Shown here: piece by piece, positions 27,742-37,343 of the stretch | How the letters are laid out: the number at the start of each line of letters is the position of its first letter | Position numbering within the stretch: position 1 is the stretch's first letter | Source of the DNA: an uncultured Alteromonadaceae bacterium | Lineage (GTDB): Bacteria; Pseudomonadota; Gammaproteobacteria; Enterobacterales; Alteromonadaceae | DNA length: 64,000 bases | Assembly (NCBI GenBank): GCA_947501935.1 | Contig: CANMXU010000024.1 | Coordinates: 1 to 64,000 of the forward strand | Direction: 5' to 3' | The notes under the pieces: model-generated | The model's input: the letters and a program-made list of their open reading frames with translations, nothing else | Told to the model about the DNA's origin: nothing | The model's database searches: none | Position numbers and translations under genes: made by a program

Positions 27742-28275
27742 TTACTTTATTTTTGTGGTTTCAATGAGTAAGGTTTCTTCGCCTGAGGTTAACCACAACT
27801 GGCCGTCTTGAATTGAACATTGAAATTCCATTGAGCGACTCATTAAAGGAATTAATGCTTCGCAGGTTTGTGGGGAAAATTGTTCTATGGTTAAATTGTT
27901 AAACTGAGCAACGGCATTTTTATTTTGCTGCCACCAGGTGTCAGCACTACTGCCATAACAATAAAGTTTGACTTTTTGGGCTTTATTGCAGGCTTTTTTT
28001 AAACGTTTAGGCTCTATTTGACCAAGTTCAATCCAAAGCTCTATTTCATCAGAGTAATTTATTTGCCAAAGCGCGGCTTCATCTTCATCGCTAACCCCTT
28101 TACCAAACTTTAACTCTTCGTTGGCATTCAAAATAAAAGCGACTAAACGAACCATTAAACGTTGTTCATTTTCAGAAGGGTGCTGCGCTAAAGTTAGCTG
28201 CAAGGTATCGTAATAATTTCGATCCATATCAGAGAGTTGAATATTTGCTTTGAGAATAGTTGCTTTTGTAGCCAT
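27742..28275 (-). CDS. yaeQ: YaeQ-family protein
   Basis: 177 residues, close to E. coli YaeQ (181), starting MATKATILKANIQLSDMDRNYYDT and containing the conserved LMVRLVAFILNA, DEPALW-like DEAALWQ and LWIELGQ segments. The fold is nuclease-like (PD-(D/E)XK related), but the cellular function is not established. Located directly upstream of the M28 peptidase gene. Confidence 0.92.
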   Translation of the reverse strand: MATKATILKANIQLSDMDRNYYDTLQLTLAQHPSENEQRLMVRLVAFILNANEELKFGKGVSDEDEAALWQINYSDEIELWIELGQIEPKRLKKACNKAQKVKLYCYGSSADTWWQQNKNAVAQFNNLTIEQFSPQTCEALIPLMSRSMEFQCSIQDGQLWLTSGEETLLIETTKIK

Positions 28276-28430
28276 TGAATGATTGATTTATAAGAAAGAA
28301 TTGCCTTTATTCTACGCCTAATTACGTCAATTTGGTAGTTTCGTTAGTAGAAGCTGAAAGGGATAAATTAGCAGTATGTAAACTAGCTAAACATACCGCT
28401 ATAGATAAAAGATTTTTTCGATAAAAACAA

Positions 28431-28850
28431 TTACCAACTGCCGATATTCTCCATGCTTAACCACGGCTCTTGTGGAGCAAGTCGTTCACCCTTTTGTAAT
28501 AACTCAATAGATATACCGTCAGGCGACTTTACAAAGGCCATATGACCACAGCGAGGCGGGCGATTGATAACAACACCACTATCCATTAATTTTTGACAAA
28601 GCTGATAAATATCATCTACTTCATAGGCAAGGTGACCAAAATTTCGGCCTTGGCTATATGTTTCACTGCTGCCCCAGTTATGGGTTAATTCAACTTCTGG
28701 GCCGCCGATTTCAGTAGCTAGAAAGATTAAGGAAAACTTTCCTTCAGGCACGTCAACGCGTTTCGTTTCTATTAAGCCAAGCTTATTAATATAGAAATCG
28801 AGTGATTTTTCCAAATCGTGTACACGTACCATAGTATGTAAAAATTTCAT
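28431..28850 (-). CDS. Glyoxalase/VOC-family protein, lactoylglutathione lyase-like
   Basis: 139 residues. The four metal ligands of glyoxalase I can be aligned: H5 (KFLHTMVRV), E54 (EVELTHNWG), H73 (FGHLAYEV) and E116 (GISIELLQK), with spacing close to E. coli GloA (5, 56, 74, 122). This favours conversion of the methylglyoxal-glutathione adduct to lactoylglutathione. The AAGGAAT ribosome site supports the ATG at 28850. Sequence outside the ligands is less like GloA, so another VOC activity remains possible. Confidence 0.85.
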   Translation of the reverse strand: MKFLHTMVRVHDLEKSLDFYINKLGLIETKRVDVPEGKFSLIFLATEIGGPEVELTHNWGSSETYSQGRNFGHLAYEVDDIYQLCQKLMDSGVVINRPPRCGHMAFVKSPDGISIELLQKGERLAPQEPWLSMENIGSW

Positions 28851-28991
28851 TATAATTCCTTAAGGCTTTTTGTATTCAGTTATAAGTTACGCAGTATAAC
28901 AAGGTTAATAGCTATTCACCTTGTTGGTAAATTCAGCGAGTAATACTTTAATTATTCAACTTAAGCTAATTAATGTTTTCCGTGTTTACAT

Positions 28992-30194
28992 TTATTTTTC
29001 AGTGATTTGAATAAGTGATGTAGGCGACTTCACCCAGGTAAGTTTATGCCAAAGTATTTCAAGCGGCCCTTGCTGGTATTTTAATATCCAAAATTTGCAC
29101 AAATAATATTGCAAGATAAATAGTACAACCCCGATACCAAGGCTGACAGTTGGCCTTGTCTCTATGCCCAAGCCTAAGCCATAACCATAAAAGACAAAAC
29201 TCCCTAGCAGATATTGCATGAAATAGGCGGTTAAACTCATACGTCCACAATATTTTAGGCCGCTAACCATCTTCGAGAAAAGACGCGTTTTAAAGAGTAA
29301 CAAAAACGATGAGAGCAATATAAGTGTAAAAGCCAAGTTACCATACATATCTACCATCACTAATAATGTTGCTTTATGAAGAGGTAATTCAAAATAAGTA
29401 CCGAGGTTCTTTTCCAGCCAATACAAGGGAATAAATAACAAAATAGAAGTTACAAGGGTACGAAGCCATAACTTGGTATGCTCAGGCGTATCGTAAAAAA
29501 ACTGCTTTTTACCCAACCAGTAACCAAGCACAAATAAGCCCGCACTCTGAGCAATTCGACCCACCTCATAAGACCACAGTAGGCTCACTTTATGGCCGTA
29601 AAGGGTGTTATTAACTATTAGGTTCCAGAGTGAGCCACCTTTTTGGCCTTGGGCGAGTTTATTCCATAGCTCATCAGTATTTAGTGCTAGAGCGGCATAG
29701 TCATTATTAAACAAATAATAAGTATATCGAGTCCACTCTAACGGTTGAGATAACAGCAATACTGATACAATAAGTAATGACCGGGTTTCAAAGTGTCTAA
29801 CTGCAAACAGTACAACAGCGATTATCGAATACATTAGTAATACTTCGCCAGGAAAGAACATGCCATTAATGAAAGCAAAACCGGCTAATAATAACATTCG
29901 CCACAGAAACCGATAACCAAAGTCTTCGCCTGCTTTGTGTTGTTTTTCTACCATCAGAAAAAAGGTAAAACCAAACAAAATAGCAAAAATAGAGTATGCC
30001 CTACCGGCAAAAAGGAAGAACAAGGTGTCCCAAACATAGGGGTCGAGTGCAGTAAGCCAAGCGGCCTGCGTTTCAGGGGCAGGGAACATATAAAAATTAA
30101 AGTGGCCAATGCTATGTACTAGCATAATCCCCATAATGGCAAAGCCACGTAGGCAATCAATAGAATCAAGTCTATGTTTATTTTCTAGTGCCAT
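28992..30194 (-). CDS. DUF418-family membrane protein
   Basis: 400 residues from the ATG at 30194 (a GTG at 30206 is an alternative). It begins with DSIDCLRGFAIMGIMLVHS, the N-terminal signature of the heparan-alpha-glucosaminide-acetyltransferase/YeiB-like group, has about ten membrane segments and ends with the DUF418 region (CGRMSLTAYFMQYLLGSFVF, GPLEILWHKLTW). Such proteins are thought to move acyl groups across the membrane; the exact function is unknown. Single gene. Confidence 0.88.
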   Translation of the reverse strand: MALENKHRLDSIDCLRGFAIMGIMLVHSIGHFNFYMFPAPETQAAWLTALDPYVWDTLFFLFAGRAYSIFAILFGFTFFLMVEKQHKAGEDFGYRFLWRMLLLAGFAFINGMFFPGEVLLMYSIIAVVLFAVRHFETRSLLIVSVLLLSQPLEWTRYTYYLFNNDYAALALNTDELWNKLAQGQKGGSLWNLIVNNTLYGHKVSLLWSYEVGRIAQSAGLFVLGYWLGKKQFFYDTPEHTKLWLRTLVTSILLFIPLYWLEKNLGTYFELPLHKATLLVMVDMYGNLAFTLILLSSFLLLFKTRLFSKMVSGLKYCGRMSLTAYFMQYLLGSFVFYGYGLGLGIETRPTVSLGIGVVLFILQYYLCKFWILKYQQGPLEILWHKLTWVKSPTSLIQITEK

Positions 30195-30206
30195 TATCCC
30201 ACTCAC

Positions 30207-30764
30207 TGTTAGGTAAAATTAGAAGATTATTTACGAACAGTAATATTACAGCTTCAGAATTGCCAGTCAATTTCATGTTGATTATTCTAATAAAAATAAT
30301 GGTTTATTTGATTTTTAGACGTTTAATAAGCTTTCAAATGAAATGATGTTGTATGTTTATTGTGCCGGTACTTTCACTATAAATAACATGAAGCTGATAT
30401 AAAATAATCGCCCCTTAATAACATTATTAACTTGTAGAAGGTATAGACCTAATTCTTTTAGCTTAACTGGCAACAACGCCACCATTGCAGTCGTTCGATT
30501 AATTGCCATTTACTCAATTATGATGCAATAAAGATGTTAGTGTTTCTAACTCACTGTGGGCCACATTGCGCCATATATTTCTAACTTTAATCTAAGCTTC
30601 AGTATCTCAAGGGCAATAACAATTTTCTGTTATTTACTTATTCTGAACGCTAAAATTGGATGATTTTTAGAACGTGGTGTAGAGGTTGGAGGCTAGTTTT
30701 ACTTAGTCACTTCATACTGTCTGATGCAATACCTTCTAATCATTGAAGTGAGCAAATTTATTCC
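30207..30764. other. Intergenic region, no gene seen
   Basis: About 560 bases before the sugar island. On both strands I find only short frames without ribosome sites, for example a hydrophobic 23-codon frame near 30273. No RNA gene or clear hairpin was recognised. Confidence 0.4.
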
Positions 30765-31499
30765 TCATATGCTTGGGGTACTACAGGATGAAATCGGCGA
30801 TTCGAAATATTTAACAATCTCTCTTTCATATTCTTTAGCCAGAAATTTCGCTTTATCAATGCCAAAGTACTTTTGTGAAAAGCCAATATGTCTATAAACC
30901 GAACCATATGAAAACAATACTGAAATTTCACTTGAATTTTTAATATTAGCTTTTATTGCTTGAAAGGCTTTTGGCGGCGATATAACAAGATCAATTCGAC
31001 CTAAGCTAAGCCCTTTAAAGGCAGCGAAACTAGTACTGTAGAAGGTGTAGTTATTTTTATCTTTAGTTATTTGATCTTGGCTATATTGATTCCTAACAAC
31101 ACCTACTTTATAGCTAGATAAAGGAGTAAACTTATTTACAACTATACCATCTTTAAGTCTAGTATAAACGTTAACGGGTTCGGTTAAATAAGGGGTTTTT
31201 GTAACATCAATACCAGTTGAGTTTCCATTATAAGCAGAATCTGTATGGAAGGATAACCTAAATATATCAATTAACGGGTAGTTTCCCTTTTTCGCTTCAA
31301 CTTCTCCTCGGATCAAGGGGATATTTTCAATATGAACCTTATAGCCCATTTTTTCAAAAACGTGTTTTACCGAGCAATAATACATTTGGTGTGTAGCTGT
31401 AGGTTCGCTTGAAGCTAGCCGTAACACTTTTTCTTGCGCTAATGCTGGCACTATCAAGACTAGTAGTAAGGCCAGACTAAACAAAATATTTTTATGCAT
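30765..31499 (-). CDS. Solitary periplasmic binding-protein-like protein
   Basis: 244 residues with a signal peptide (LVPALAQ, residue 22). The rest is a type-II binding fold: VLRLASSEPTATHQMYYCSV, then a VGVVRNQYSQDQ hinge and a LGRIDLVISPPKAFQAI lobe. No ABC partners are nearby. It lies 79 bases downstream of an AraC regulator on the same strand and may belong to its operon or be independent. Confidence 0.7.
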   Translation of the reverse strand: MHKNILFSLALLLVLIVPALAQEKVLRLASSEPTATHQMYYCSVKHVFEKMGYKVHIENIPLIRGEVEAKKGNYPLIDIFRLSFHTDSAYNGNSTGIDVTKTPYLTEPVNVYTRLKDGIVVNKFTPLSSYKVGVVRNQYSQDQITKDKNNYTFYSTSFAAFKGLSLGRIDLVISPPKAFQAIKANIKNSSEISVLFSYGSVYRHIGFSQKYFGIDKAKFLAKEYEREIVKYFESPISSCSTPSI

Positions 31500-31578
31500 A
31501 AAGTGAAAAATATCGTTTGGTTTTGAACAGTATAGTAGAAATTTTTCTACTATATTTTTCTTTTACAATGTTCAAATT

Positions 31579-32442
31579 TTACCCCTTTAATAAGCTTTGG
31601 TTATTTCGGTACTCTGTAGGGGTACAATTTTTTTGCTCCATAAATCGTCTATTAAAGTTTGATAAGTTGCCGTACCCGCATTCAAAAGCAATTGTTGTTA
31701 TATCTTCTTTAGAGCTAGCTAATAGTCTGCATGCTTCCATTATTCTGACAATATTTACAAACGAAACAAAAGTTCTTCCTGTGGTAGAACGAAAGAAACG
31801 GCTAAAGCCTTGTGGTGTCATATGAACCAATTCTGCTATATCTGTTTGTCTTATTTCATCCACTAGATGGGTTTGAATATATTCCATAACTTTTCGCATT
31901 CGGCCACTATGAAACTCACTGACATCAATTGCATATAACTCACTAGCTAATAAATCATTGTCACTACTGGAAGTAACTAAACCTAATATATCGATAAAGC
32001 CAGATAACCTAGATAGTCCTTCTTTTCTGTGAAGCTTGATAAGGAGGTCGCCTATAATACTGGCTTGTTTATCTTTAATTAAAATTCCCCGTTTAGCTCG
32101 CTGAAAGACCTCTATTAGTTCTTGAGCATCAGGTGATTTAAGAAAATCATCACCAAGGCAGGTAGGTAAAAATTGCATAGTGACTATTTCATTGTTTTCA
32201 CCTTTATTATGATTGGTCCAACAATGTGGAATATTAGGCGCGATAAGTACCAAATCCCCCGCGTTAAAATGCTCAACACTATCGCCGATAAAGCGGGTAC
32301 CTTTACCTTTTATTATATAGGTTAATTCGCACTCTGGGTGATAGTGCCAACTATGATCATCTTGCAAGTAACCGCAGGTAAAATGCTCCGTTCTAAAACA
32401 ACTATTACCTTCTAATTGCACGGTTTCAAACAATGGATTCAT
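31579..32442 (-). CDS. AraC-family regulator with cupin sensor domain
   Basis: 287 residues. Residues about 20-95 form a cupin (SWHYHPECELTYIIKGKGTR, GDLVLIAPNIPHCWTN), which usually binds the sugar signal. Residues about 185-285 are the two AraC helix-turn-helix motifs (TDIAELVHMTPQGFSRFFRS and TTIAFECGYGNLSNFNRRFM). It closes the minus-strand group galM - oxidoreductase - isomerase and probably controls it. The inducer is unknown. Confidence 0.9.
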   Translation of the reverse strand: MNPLFETVQLEGNSCFRTEHFTCGYLQDDHSWHYHPECELTYIIKGKGTRFIGDSVEHFNAGDLVLIAPNIPHCWTNHNKGENNEIVTMQFLPTCLGDDFLKSPDAQELIEVFQRAKRGILIKDKQASIIGDLLIKLHRKEGLSRLSGFIDILGLVTSSSDNDLLASELYAIDVSEFHSGRMRKVMEYIQTHLVDEIRQTDIAELVHMTPQGFSRFFRSTTGRTFVSFVNIVRIMEACRLLASSKEDITTIAFECGYGNLSNFNRRFMEQKNCTPTEYRNNQSLLKG

Positions 32443-32507
32443 AATATATACTCAGAGTGACAATTAATTTTAGTTTAGATTATATAGGCTTAAATGACAC
32501 AATAATG

Positions 32508-33563
32508 CTAATTTAATCCCAAAATTATACGGTTGGTTTTCTCATCTTCACCAGCATTAGCAAAATCATCAAAAGCATGCTCTGCGGGACGTATAATATG
32601 CTTATCAATAAAGGGGGCACCTTCTTTAGCTCCATCTTCAGGATGTTTTAAGCAACACTCCCATTCAAGTACTGCCCAGCCATCATAATTATGAGAGGTT
32701 AGTTTGGAAAAAATGCCGCTAAAATCAACTTGTCCATCACCTAATGAACGAAATCTACCCGGTCTGTCTATCCAGTCTTGATAACCACCATAAACGCCGC
32801 TTCTACCATTTGGAATGAACTCAGCATCTTTAACATGAAAAGCTTTGATTCTTTCGTGGTAAATATCAATAAAGGCCAAATAATCCATTTGTTGTAAAAC
32901 GAAATGGCTTGGATCATATAAAATATTTACTCTTTGATGATTACCTGTTGCTTCAAGAAATCTCTCAAAAGTTACGCCGTCATGTAAGTCTTCTCCTGGA
33001 TGGAGTTCATAACATACATCAACGCCGACATTATCAAAGGCATTAAGTATCGGTAACCAGCGCTTCGCTAATTCTTTAAAACCAGACTCAACTAGACCAG
33101 CAGGTCTTTGTGGCCAAGGATATACGGTATGCCATAAGAAGGAACCAGAGAAACTGGCATGTGTGCTTAGACCAAGACGTTCACTCGCTTTTGCAGCTAA
33201 AAACATTTGTTCAATTGCCCAATCAGTTCTCCCTTGCGGATTACCTTGTACTTCTTTTGGGGCAAAACCATCAAACATTGCATTATATGCTGGATTTACA
33301 GCTATCAATTGTCCCTGTAAATGAGTAGAAAGCTCAGTAATTGTTAAGCCAAATTCGGCTGCAGTTCCTTTAATTTCATCACAATAATCTTGGCTTTGTG
33401 CTGCTTTAGCCAGATCTATACAACGAACATCCCAACTAGGGATTTGAATGCCTTTATAGCCTAGTTGTGCTACCCATTGGCAAATGTTTCTGAAGTTATT
33501 CACAGGAGCGCTATCGCCCATGAATTGTGCTAGAAATATGCCAGGACCTTTAATTTGTTTCAT
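32508..33563 (-). CDS. TIM-barrel sugar isomerase/epimerase or lyase (AP2 family)
   Basis: 351 residues from the ATG at 33563, preceded by GGAG; the frame opens earlier at TTG 33578, directly after the upstream stop. It has the xylose-isomerase-like TIM-barrel residues for a divalent metal: the glutamate of VCYELHPGED, the aspartate and histidine of LYDPSHF, the histidine of AFHVKDAEF and the glutamate of VLEWEC. The close pairing with a Gfo/Idh/MocA oxidoreductase (15-base gap) is typical of oxidative sugar routes, including 3-keto-glycoside cleavage. The exact substrate is unknown. Confidence 0.85.
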   Translation of the reverse strand: MKQIKGPGIFLAQFMGDSAPVNNFRNICQWVAQLGYKGIQIPSWDVRCIDLAKAAQSQDYCDEIKGTAAEFGLTITELSTHLQGQLIAVNPAYNAMFDGFAPKEVQGNPQGRTDWAIEQMFLAAKASERLGLSTHASFSGSFLWHTVYPWPQRPAGLVESGFKELAKRWLPILNAFDNVGVDVCYELHPGEDLHDGVTFERFLEATGNHQRVNILYDPSHFVLQQMDYLAFIDIYHERIKAFHVKDAEFIPNGRSGVYGGYQDWIDRPGRFRSLGDGQVDFSGIFSKLTSHNYDGWAVLEWECCLKHPEDGAKEGAPFIDKHIIRPAEHAFDDFANAGEDEKTNRIILGLN

Positions 33564-33578
33564 CTTTTTGTGCTCCAA

Positions 33579-34730
33579 TTAGTTGGTTATTTTGTGCCAT
33601 TTCTCATTTGACTGATGACTATTTACTAGCCCTTCGATTAACGCCATACCATGAACACCGTCATCAATACCTGGGTAGTCGAATCGCTCAGGGCTAGCAT
33701 CTTCTCCTTGTTGATAGGCTTTTATTGCGTGTGTGAAGTTTCTATATATATTGGCAAAGGCTTCTAAATACCCTTCAGGATGTCCCATAGGTGTTCTAGT
33801 ACTCGCCAATGACAAACTGCTGTGATTACCGCCGGTGCGTAGAATTTGTGTATGGTCGTTTAGCCACTTGACTACTAAGGTATTGGGTTCTTGTTGGTGC
33901 CATTCTAGGCCGCCATTTTCACCATAAACTCGAATCGTTAAATTGTTCTCTTCGCCTGCTGCTACTTGGCTAGCGTGTAAAATACCTTTAATGCCACCAG
34001 ACATTTTAATGAGAGCAATACCGTCATCATCTAATAACCGACCTGGTACAAAAGCGGTAAGTTCAGCACAAAGTTGTTCAATTGATTCATTTGTTATGTA
34101 CTCGGCTAAGTTTGCTGCATGTGAACCTATATCGCCCATACAACCACTAATACCTGAAGTTTTTGGATCTGTTCGCCAGCTCGCTTGTTTATTGTCACTA
34201 TCTTGAGCTTCTGCCAACCAGCCTTGTGTATATTCCACGACTACTTTTCGAAGTGCGCCCAACTTACCTTGTTGAACTAATGATCTTGCTTCTTTAACCA
34301 TTGGGTAGCCGGTGTATGTGTGAGTTAAACCGAATAACAAATTTGTCGACTTGACTAAGGAAGACAGTTCTTTAGCTTCCGCTAAATTAAGGGTTGCTGG
34401 CTTATCACAGATAACATGAAAACCAGCATTTAATGCCGCACAAGCTACAGGGTGGTGCATATGATTTGGCGTCACTATTGCGACAAAATCCATGCGATCT
34501 TCTTTATTTAGCAGCATTTCTTTGGCAAACATTTCTTGGTAGCTTGCATAATTTCGAGCTGTATCAATACTTAAAGCTTCTCCTGAAGCTATGGCTTTTT
34601 CTGCAGTACTACTAAATGCGCCGCAAACTAATTCAATTTCACCGTCAAGTGCGGCAGCATATCGGTGAACAGCACCAATAAAAGCACCTTGCCCACCGCC
34701 GACCATGCCCATTTTTAGTTTTTTTGTCAT
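33579..34730 (-). CDS. Gfo/Idh/MocA-family oxidoreductase
   Basis: 383 residues. N-terminal Rossmann fold with MGMVGGGQGAFIG for NAD(P), the CDKPAT variant of the family EKP motif near residue 113, and the catalytic region SGCMGDIGSHAANLAEYI containing the conserved Asp and His. It should oxidise or reduce a sugar or sugar acid carbonyl. Its ATG overlaps the galM stop by four bases (ATGA), so both are translated from one mRNA, and the isomerase follows after 15 bases. Confidence 0.9.
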   Translation of the reverse strand: MTKKLKMGMVGGGQGAFIGAVHRYAAALDGEIELVCGAFSSTAEKAIASGEALSIDTARNYASYQEMFAKEMLLNKEDRMDFVAIVTPNHMHHPVACAALNAGFHVICDKPATLNLAEAKELSSLVKSTNLLFGLTHTYTGYPMVKEARSLVQQGKLGALRKVVVEYTQGWLAEAQDSDNKQASWRTDPKTSGISGCMGDIGSHAANLAEYITNESIEQLCAELTAFVPGRLLDDDGIALIKMSGGIKGILHASQVAAGEENNLTIRVYGENGGLEWHQQEPNTLVVKWLNDHTQILRTGGNHSSLSLASTRTPMGHPEGYLEAFANIYRNFTHAIKAYQQGEDASPERFDYPGIDDGVHGMALIEGLVNSHQSNEKWHKITN

Positions 34731-35749
34731 ATTTTTTTCCTTTCTATATTTATGATGTGCTCATATTCTATTTCAGTAAAAATCAAGTTTATTTGTTGTG
34801 AAATTGTTTGGTTTTTTTTCAAAATAGTGCTTGGGAAATTCTTTTGGTTAACTGAGTTTGGGTAAAATTGAGGTTCTAAACAAATACCCTCATGGGTACC
34901 ATGTATGCCAAAAACACCTAGTTGATTACCTGTATAGCACTGCATAGCAGGTAAAGTAGACTCAACTTTCAACAGTAGTTGTGTGTCTAAACAATACAAT
35001 TCAGCTTGTAACTGTAGTTGATGATTATCTTGATACGTCCAATTATGATCTAAACCACCCCAACGTAATATTTCAGGATCATTGCTGGTTAATATCTCTG
35101 ATAGGAGGGTGAATTGGCGTAAATCAAAAACAGTATTGGTAACCGAAGCCACTTCACCCGTCGGGATTTGTTGCTCGTCTTGGGGCGTATAAGAGTCAGC
35201 TGTAATTTTAATATAATGATTTTTAATGTCACCAAATCCGGCCAAATTAAAGTAGCTGTGGCTAGTTAAGTTTATTGGCGTATCTTGATCAGTGCTAGCT
35301 GACCAATGTAAATTTAGGGTATTGTTTTCTGTTAGCGTGTATTGCAGTTGGAAGGTAACATTACCGGGAAAACCATCATTACAATGTTCTTGTTTGATTT
35401 GTAAAGTAATTGAATTTTTTGAAAGTTCAAAAACCTGCCAAAAACGTTGATGCAACCCCATAGAACCACTGTGTAGAAGGTTAGTTCCTTCATTTTGTTC
35501 TAGTTGATAATCTTGTTCATTCAATTGAAACTTGCCTTGCGCAATCCTATTACAAACGGGCCCAGCTATGGCGCCATGAAACATAGGGTCTAGAGCGTAC
35601 TGTTCAGCATGTACATAAGTTAAAATAGTATTAATCTCACCATACTTTTTTGTAGGAATTATTAATGAGATTAGCCTAGCACCGAGGTTAATTACTTTAA
35701 CTTTAGCTCCTTTGCTGTTTTGTAATTCATACTCCTTTATTTGAGACAT
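34727..35749 (-). CDS. galM: Aldose 1-epimerase (mutarotase)
   Basis: 340 residues. The galactose mutarotase fold is seen with the substrate arginine (GPVCNRIAQGKF), the catalytic histidine region LTSHSYFNLAG (HxYFNL motif) and the base glutamate in HEGICLEPQFYPNSVN. It interconverts the anomers of free aldoses in the cytoplasm. It opens the operon galM - oxidoreductase - isomerase - araC, and has a good ribosome site (GAGGAAAAG). The 253 bases upstream (35750-36002) separate it from the divergent FAH gene. Confidence 0.93.
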   Translation of the reverse strand: MSQIKEYELQNSKGAKVKVINLGARLISLIIPTKKYGEINTILTYVHAEQYALDPMFHGAIAGPVCNRIAQGKFQLNEQDYQLEQNEGTNLLHSGSMGLHQRFWQVFELSKNSITLQIKQEHCNDGFPGNVTFQLQYTLTENNTLNLHWSASTDQDTPINLTSHSYFNLAGFGDIKNHYIKITADSYTPQDEQQIPTGEVASVTNTVFDLRQFTLLSEILTSNDPEILRWGGLDHNWTYQDNHQLQLQAELYCLDTQLLLKVESTLPAMQCYTGNQLGVFGIHGTHEGICLEPQFYPNSVNQKNFPSTILKKNQTISQQINLIFTEIEYEHIINIERKKI

Positions 35750-36002
35750 ATACTTTTCCTCTTAAGATCAGGCTAGCCTAAAATTTAGTTGAGTATGAAA
35801 ATTAGCGAGAAATGGTGTTATTGACTACCTAACAGTTAACAGCCGATAGGTATTTATTTACCCTAGTAAAATGTAAAGTTAAAAAATAGGCTAAAAAAGT
35901 ACATGATTATGGCTAAGCAACAAGTAGAGGAGTAGTACTCATAAACCTTATAGTAGAGCTCAGATTATTTTACATTGAAGCCATATTATTAAGGGGTAGC
36001 AA

Positions 36003-36851
36003 ATGAAGTTGATGCGTTTTGGACCAAAGGGTCAAGAGAAGCCGGGTTTAATTGATGTTGATGGTAATATTCGAGATTTATCTTCAATAGTTGATGATAT
36101 TACAGGTTCTCAGTTGCTACCTGAAAAGTTAGCTGAATTATCGAAAGTTAATATTGATAGCTTGCCTATAGTTGATAGTAATGTGCGTATAGGTTCATGT
36201 GTAGGCTCTGTAGGTAAGTTTATTTGTATTGGTTTAAATTATGCTGATCACGCCGCTGAAGCTAACATGCCAATTCCTGAAGAACCTGTTGTTTTCACTA
36301 AGTGGTCAAGTGCAGTATGTGGACCAAATGACAATATAGTAAAGCCTCGTAATAGTATCAAAATGGATTGGGAAGTTGAATTAGGCATAGTTATTGGTAA
36401 AGCTGCAAAGTACGTAGATGAAGCTGATGCTGAAGAGCACATTGCTGGTTATTGTTTAATTAATGACGTTTCTGAACGTCATTTTCAATTAGATATCAGC
36501 GGTGGACAATGGGATAAAGGTAAAGGCAGTGATACTTTTGGTCCTATCGGCCCATGGTTAGCAACCCGTGAAGAAATAGAAGATGTACACAATTTAGGTA
36601 TGAAGCTAAGTGTTAATGGTAAAACTTACCAAAATGGCAACACTAAAACGATGATTTTCAAACCTGCTTTTATCGTTAGTTACTTAAGCCAATTTGTAAC
36701 ATTAGAACCAGGTGATGTTATATCTACAGGTACACCGCCAGGTGTTGGTATGGGACAAACTCCTGAAGTTTTCTTAAATGTTGGTGATAAAATAACTTTA
36801 TCAATAGACAGCTTAGGACAGCAAAACCAAGAAGTTGTTGCTGACATTTAA
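36003..36851 (+). CDS. Fumarylacetoacetate hydrolase-family protein, likely 2,4-diketo-3-deoxy sugar acid hydrolase
   Basis: 282 residues. FAH-fold metal ligands E124, E126 (DWEVELG) and D155 (INDVSERHFQ) are present, with H83 in NYADHAAE and the C-terminal VISTGTPPGVGMG. This length and the short N-terminal lobe (MKLMRFGPKGQEKPGLID) fit the 2,4-diketo-3-deoxy-L-rhamnonate/fuconate hydrolase group, often misnamed ureidoglycolate lyase. With the dehydratase, lactonase and SDR at 55.8-59.3 kb it could complete a diketo-hydrolase route that yields pyruvate plus an aldonic fragment (glycolate for pentoses). AAGGGG precedes the ATG. Confidence 0.87.
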   Translation: MKLMRFGPKGQEKPGLIDVDGNIRDLSSIVDDITGSQLLPEKLAELSKVNIDSLPIVDSNVRIGSCVGSVGKFICIGLNYADHAAEANMPIPEEPVVFTKWSSAVCGPNDNIVKPRNSIKMDWEVELGIVIGKAAKYVDEADAEEHIAGYCLINDVSERHFQLDISGGQWDKGKGSDTFGPIGPWLATREEIEDVHNLGMKLSVNGKTYQNGNTKTMIFKPAFIVSYLSQFVTLEPGDVISTGTPPGVGMGQTPEVFLNVGDKITLSIDSLGQQNQEVVADI

Positions 36852-36884
36852 GCGATAACAACAGGTAAATTTATCTTTTAAAAG

Positions 36885-36912
36885 CGAACCACTTTATTGG
36901 TTCGTTTTTTTT
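36885..36912 (+). terminator. Rho-independent terminator after the FAH gene
   Basis: Stem CGAACCA/TGGTTCG (36885-36891 with 36898-36904), 6-base loop, then eight T. It separates the FAH gene from the Dabb gene. Confidence 0.9.
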
Positions 36913-36952
36913 ATTTGAACAAAGCGCATTTAAACAGTTAAGAGAGCTTTTT

Positions 36953-37252
36953 ATGATTAAACATATGGTTTTATTTAACCTAAAGCATCAGGAAGGGTCA
37001 TTAGAAGAGCAATTATTTTTGCTTTGTGTACAAGACCTTGCTTTGATACCTGAAGTTAATGATTTAGAAATTTCTCTGCAAATAAGTCAAAAATCTCCAT
37101 TTAAATACTGTTTATCAATGACTTTTGAAAACCCAGATGCTTATCAAGAATATCGAATAAATGAAATTCATGAAAATTTTGTAAAAATATATTGGTTAGC
37201 ACAAGTGACTGGTTTTATGGAGTTAGATCTGGTGACTAGAAAAACTGATTAA
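36953..37252 (+). CDS. Dabb-domain (stress-responsive alpha/beta-barrel) protein
   Basis: 99 residues beginning MIKHMVLFNLK, the typical first strand of the Dabb ferredoxin-like fold, with the helix and the end HENFVKIYWLAQVTGF. These small dimeric proteins occur next to sugar and aromatic catabolism genes; the role is not established. AGAGAG lies before the ATG. A terminator lies between it and the FAH gene, so it has its own promoter or depends on read-through. Confidence 0.8.
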   Translation: MIKHMVLFNLKHQEGSLEEQLFLLCVQDLALIPEVNDLEISLQISQKSPFKYCLSMTFENPDAYQEYRINEIHENFVKIYWLAQVTGFMELDLVTRKTD

Positions 37253-37343
37253 AGAGTATGGAAAATAATAGTAGCTTTAATATTCAGTAAAATCACTTTA
37301 AGGCATACATAATGGAATGCCTTAAAGTTTTGAATCAAATGAG

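Noticed and set aside
31517-31825. 102-codon plus-strand frame over the AraC gene end
   Set aside because: Complementary shadow of the AraC helix-turn-helix region.
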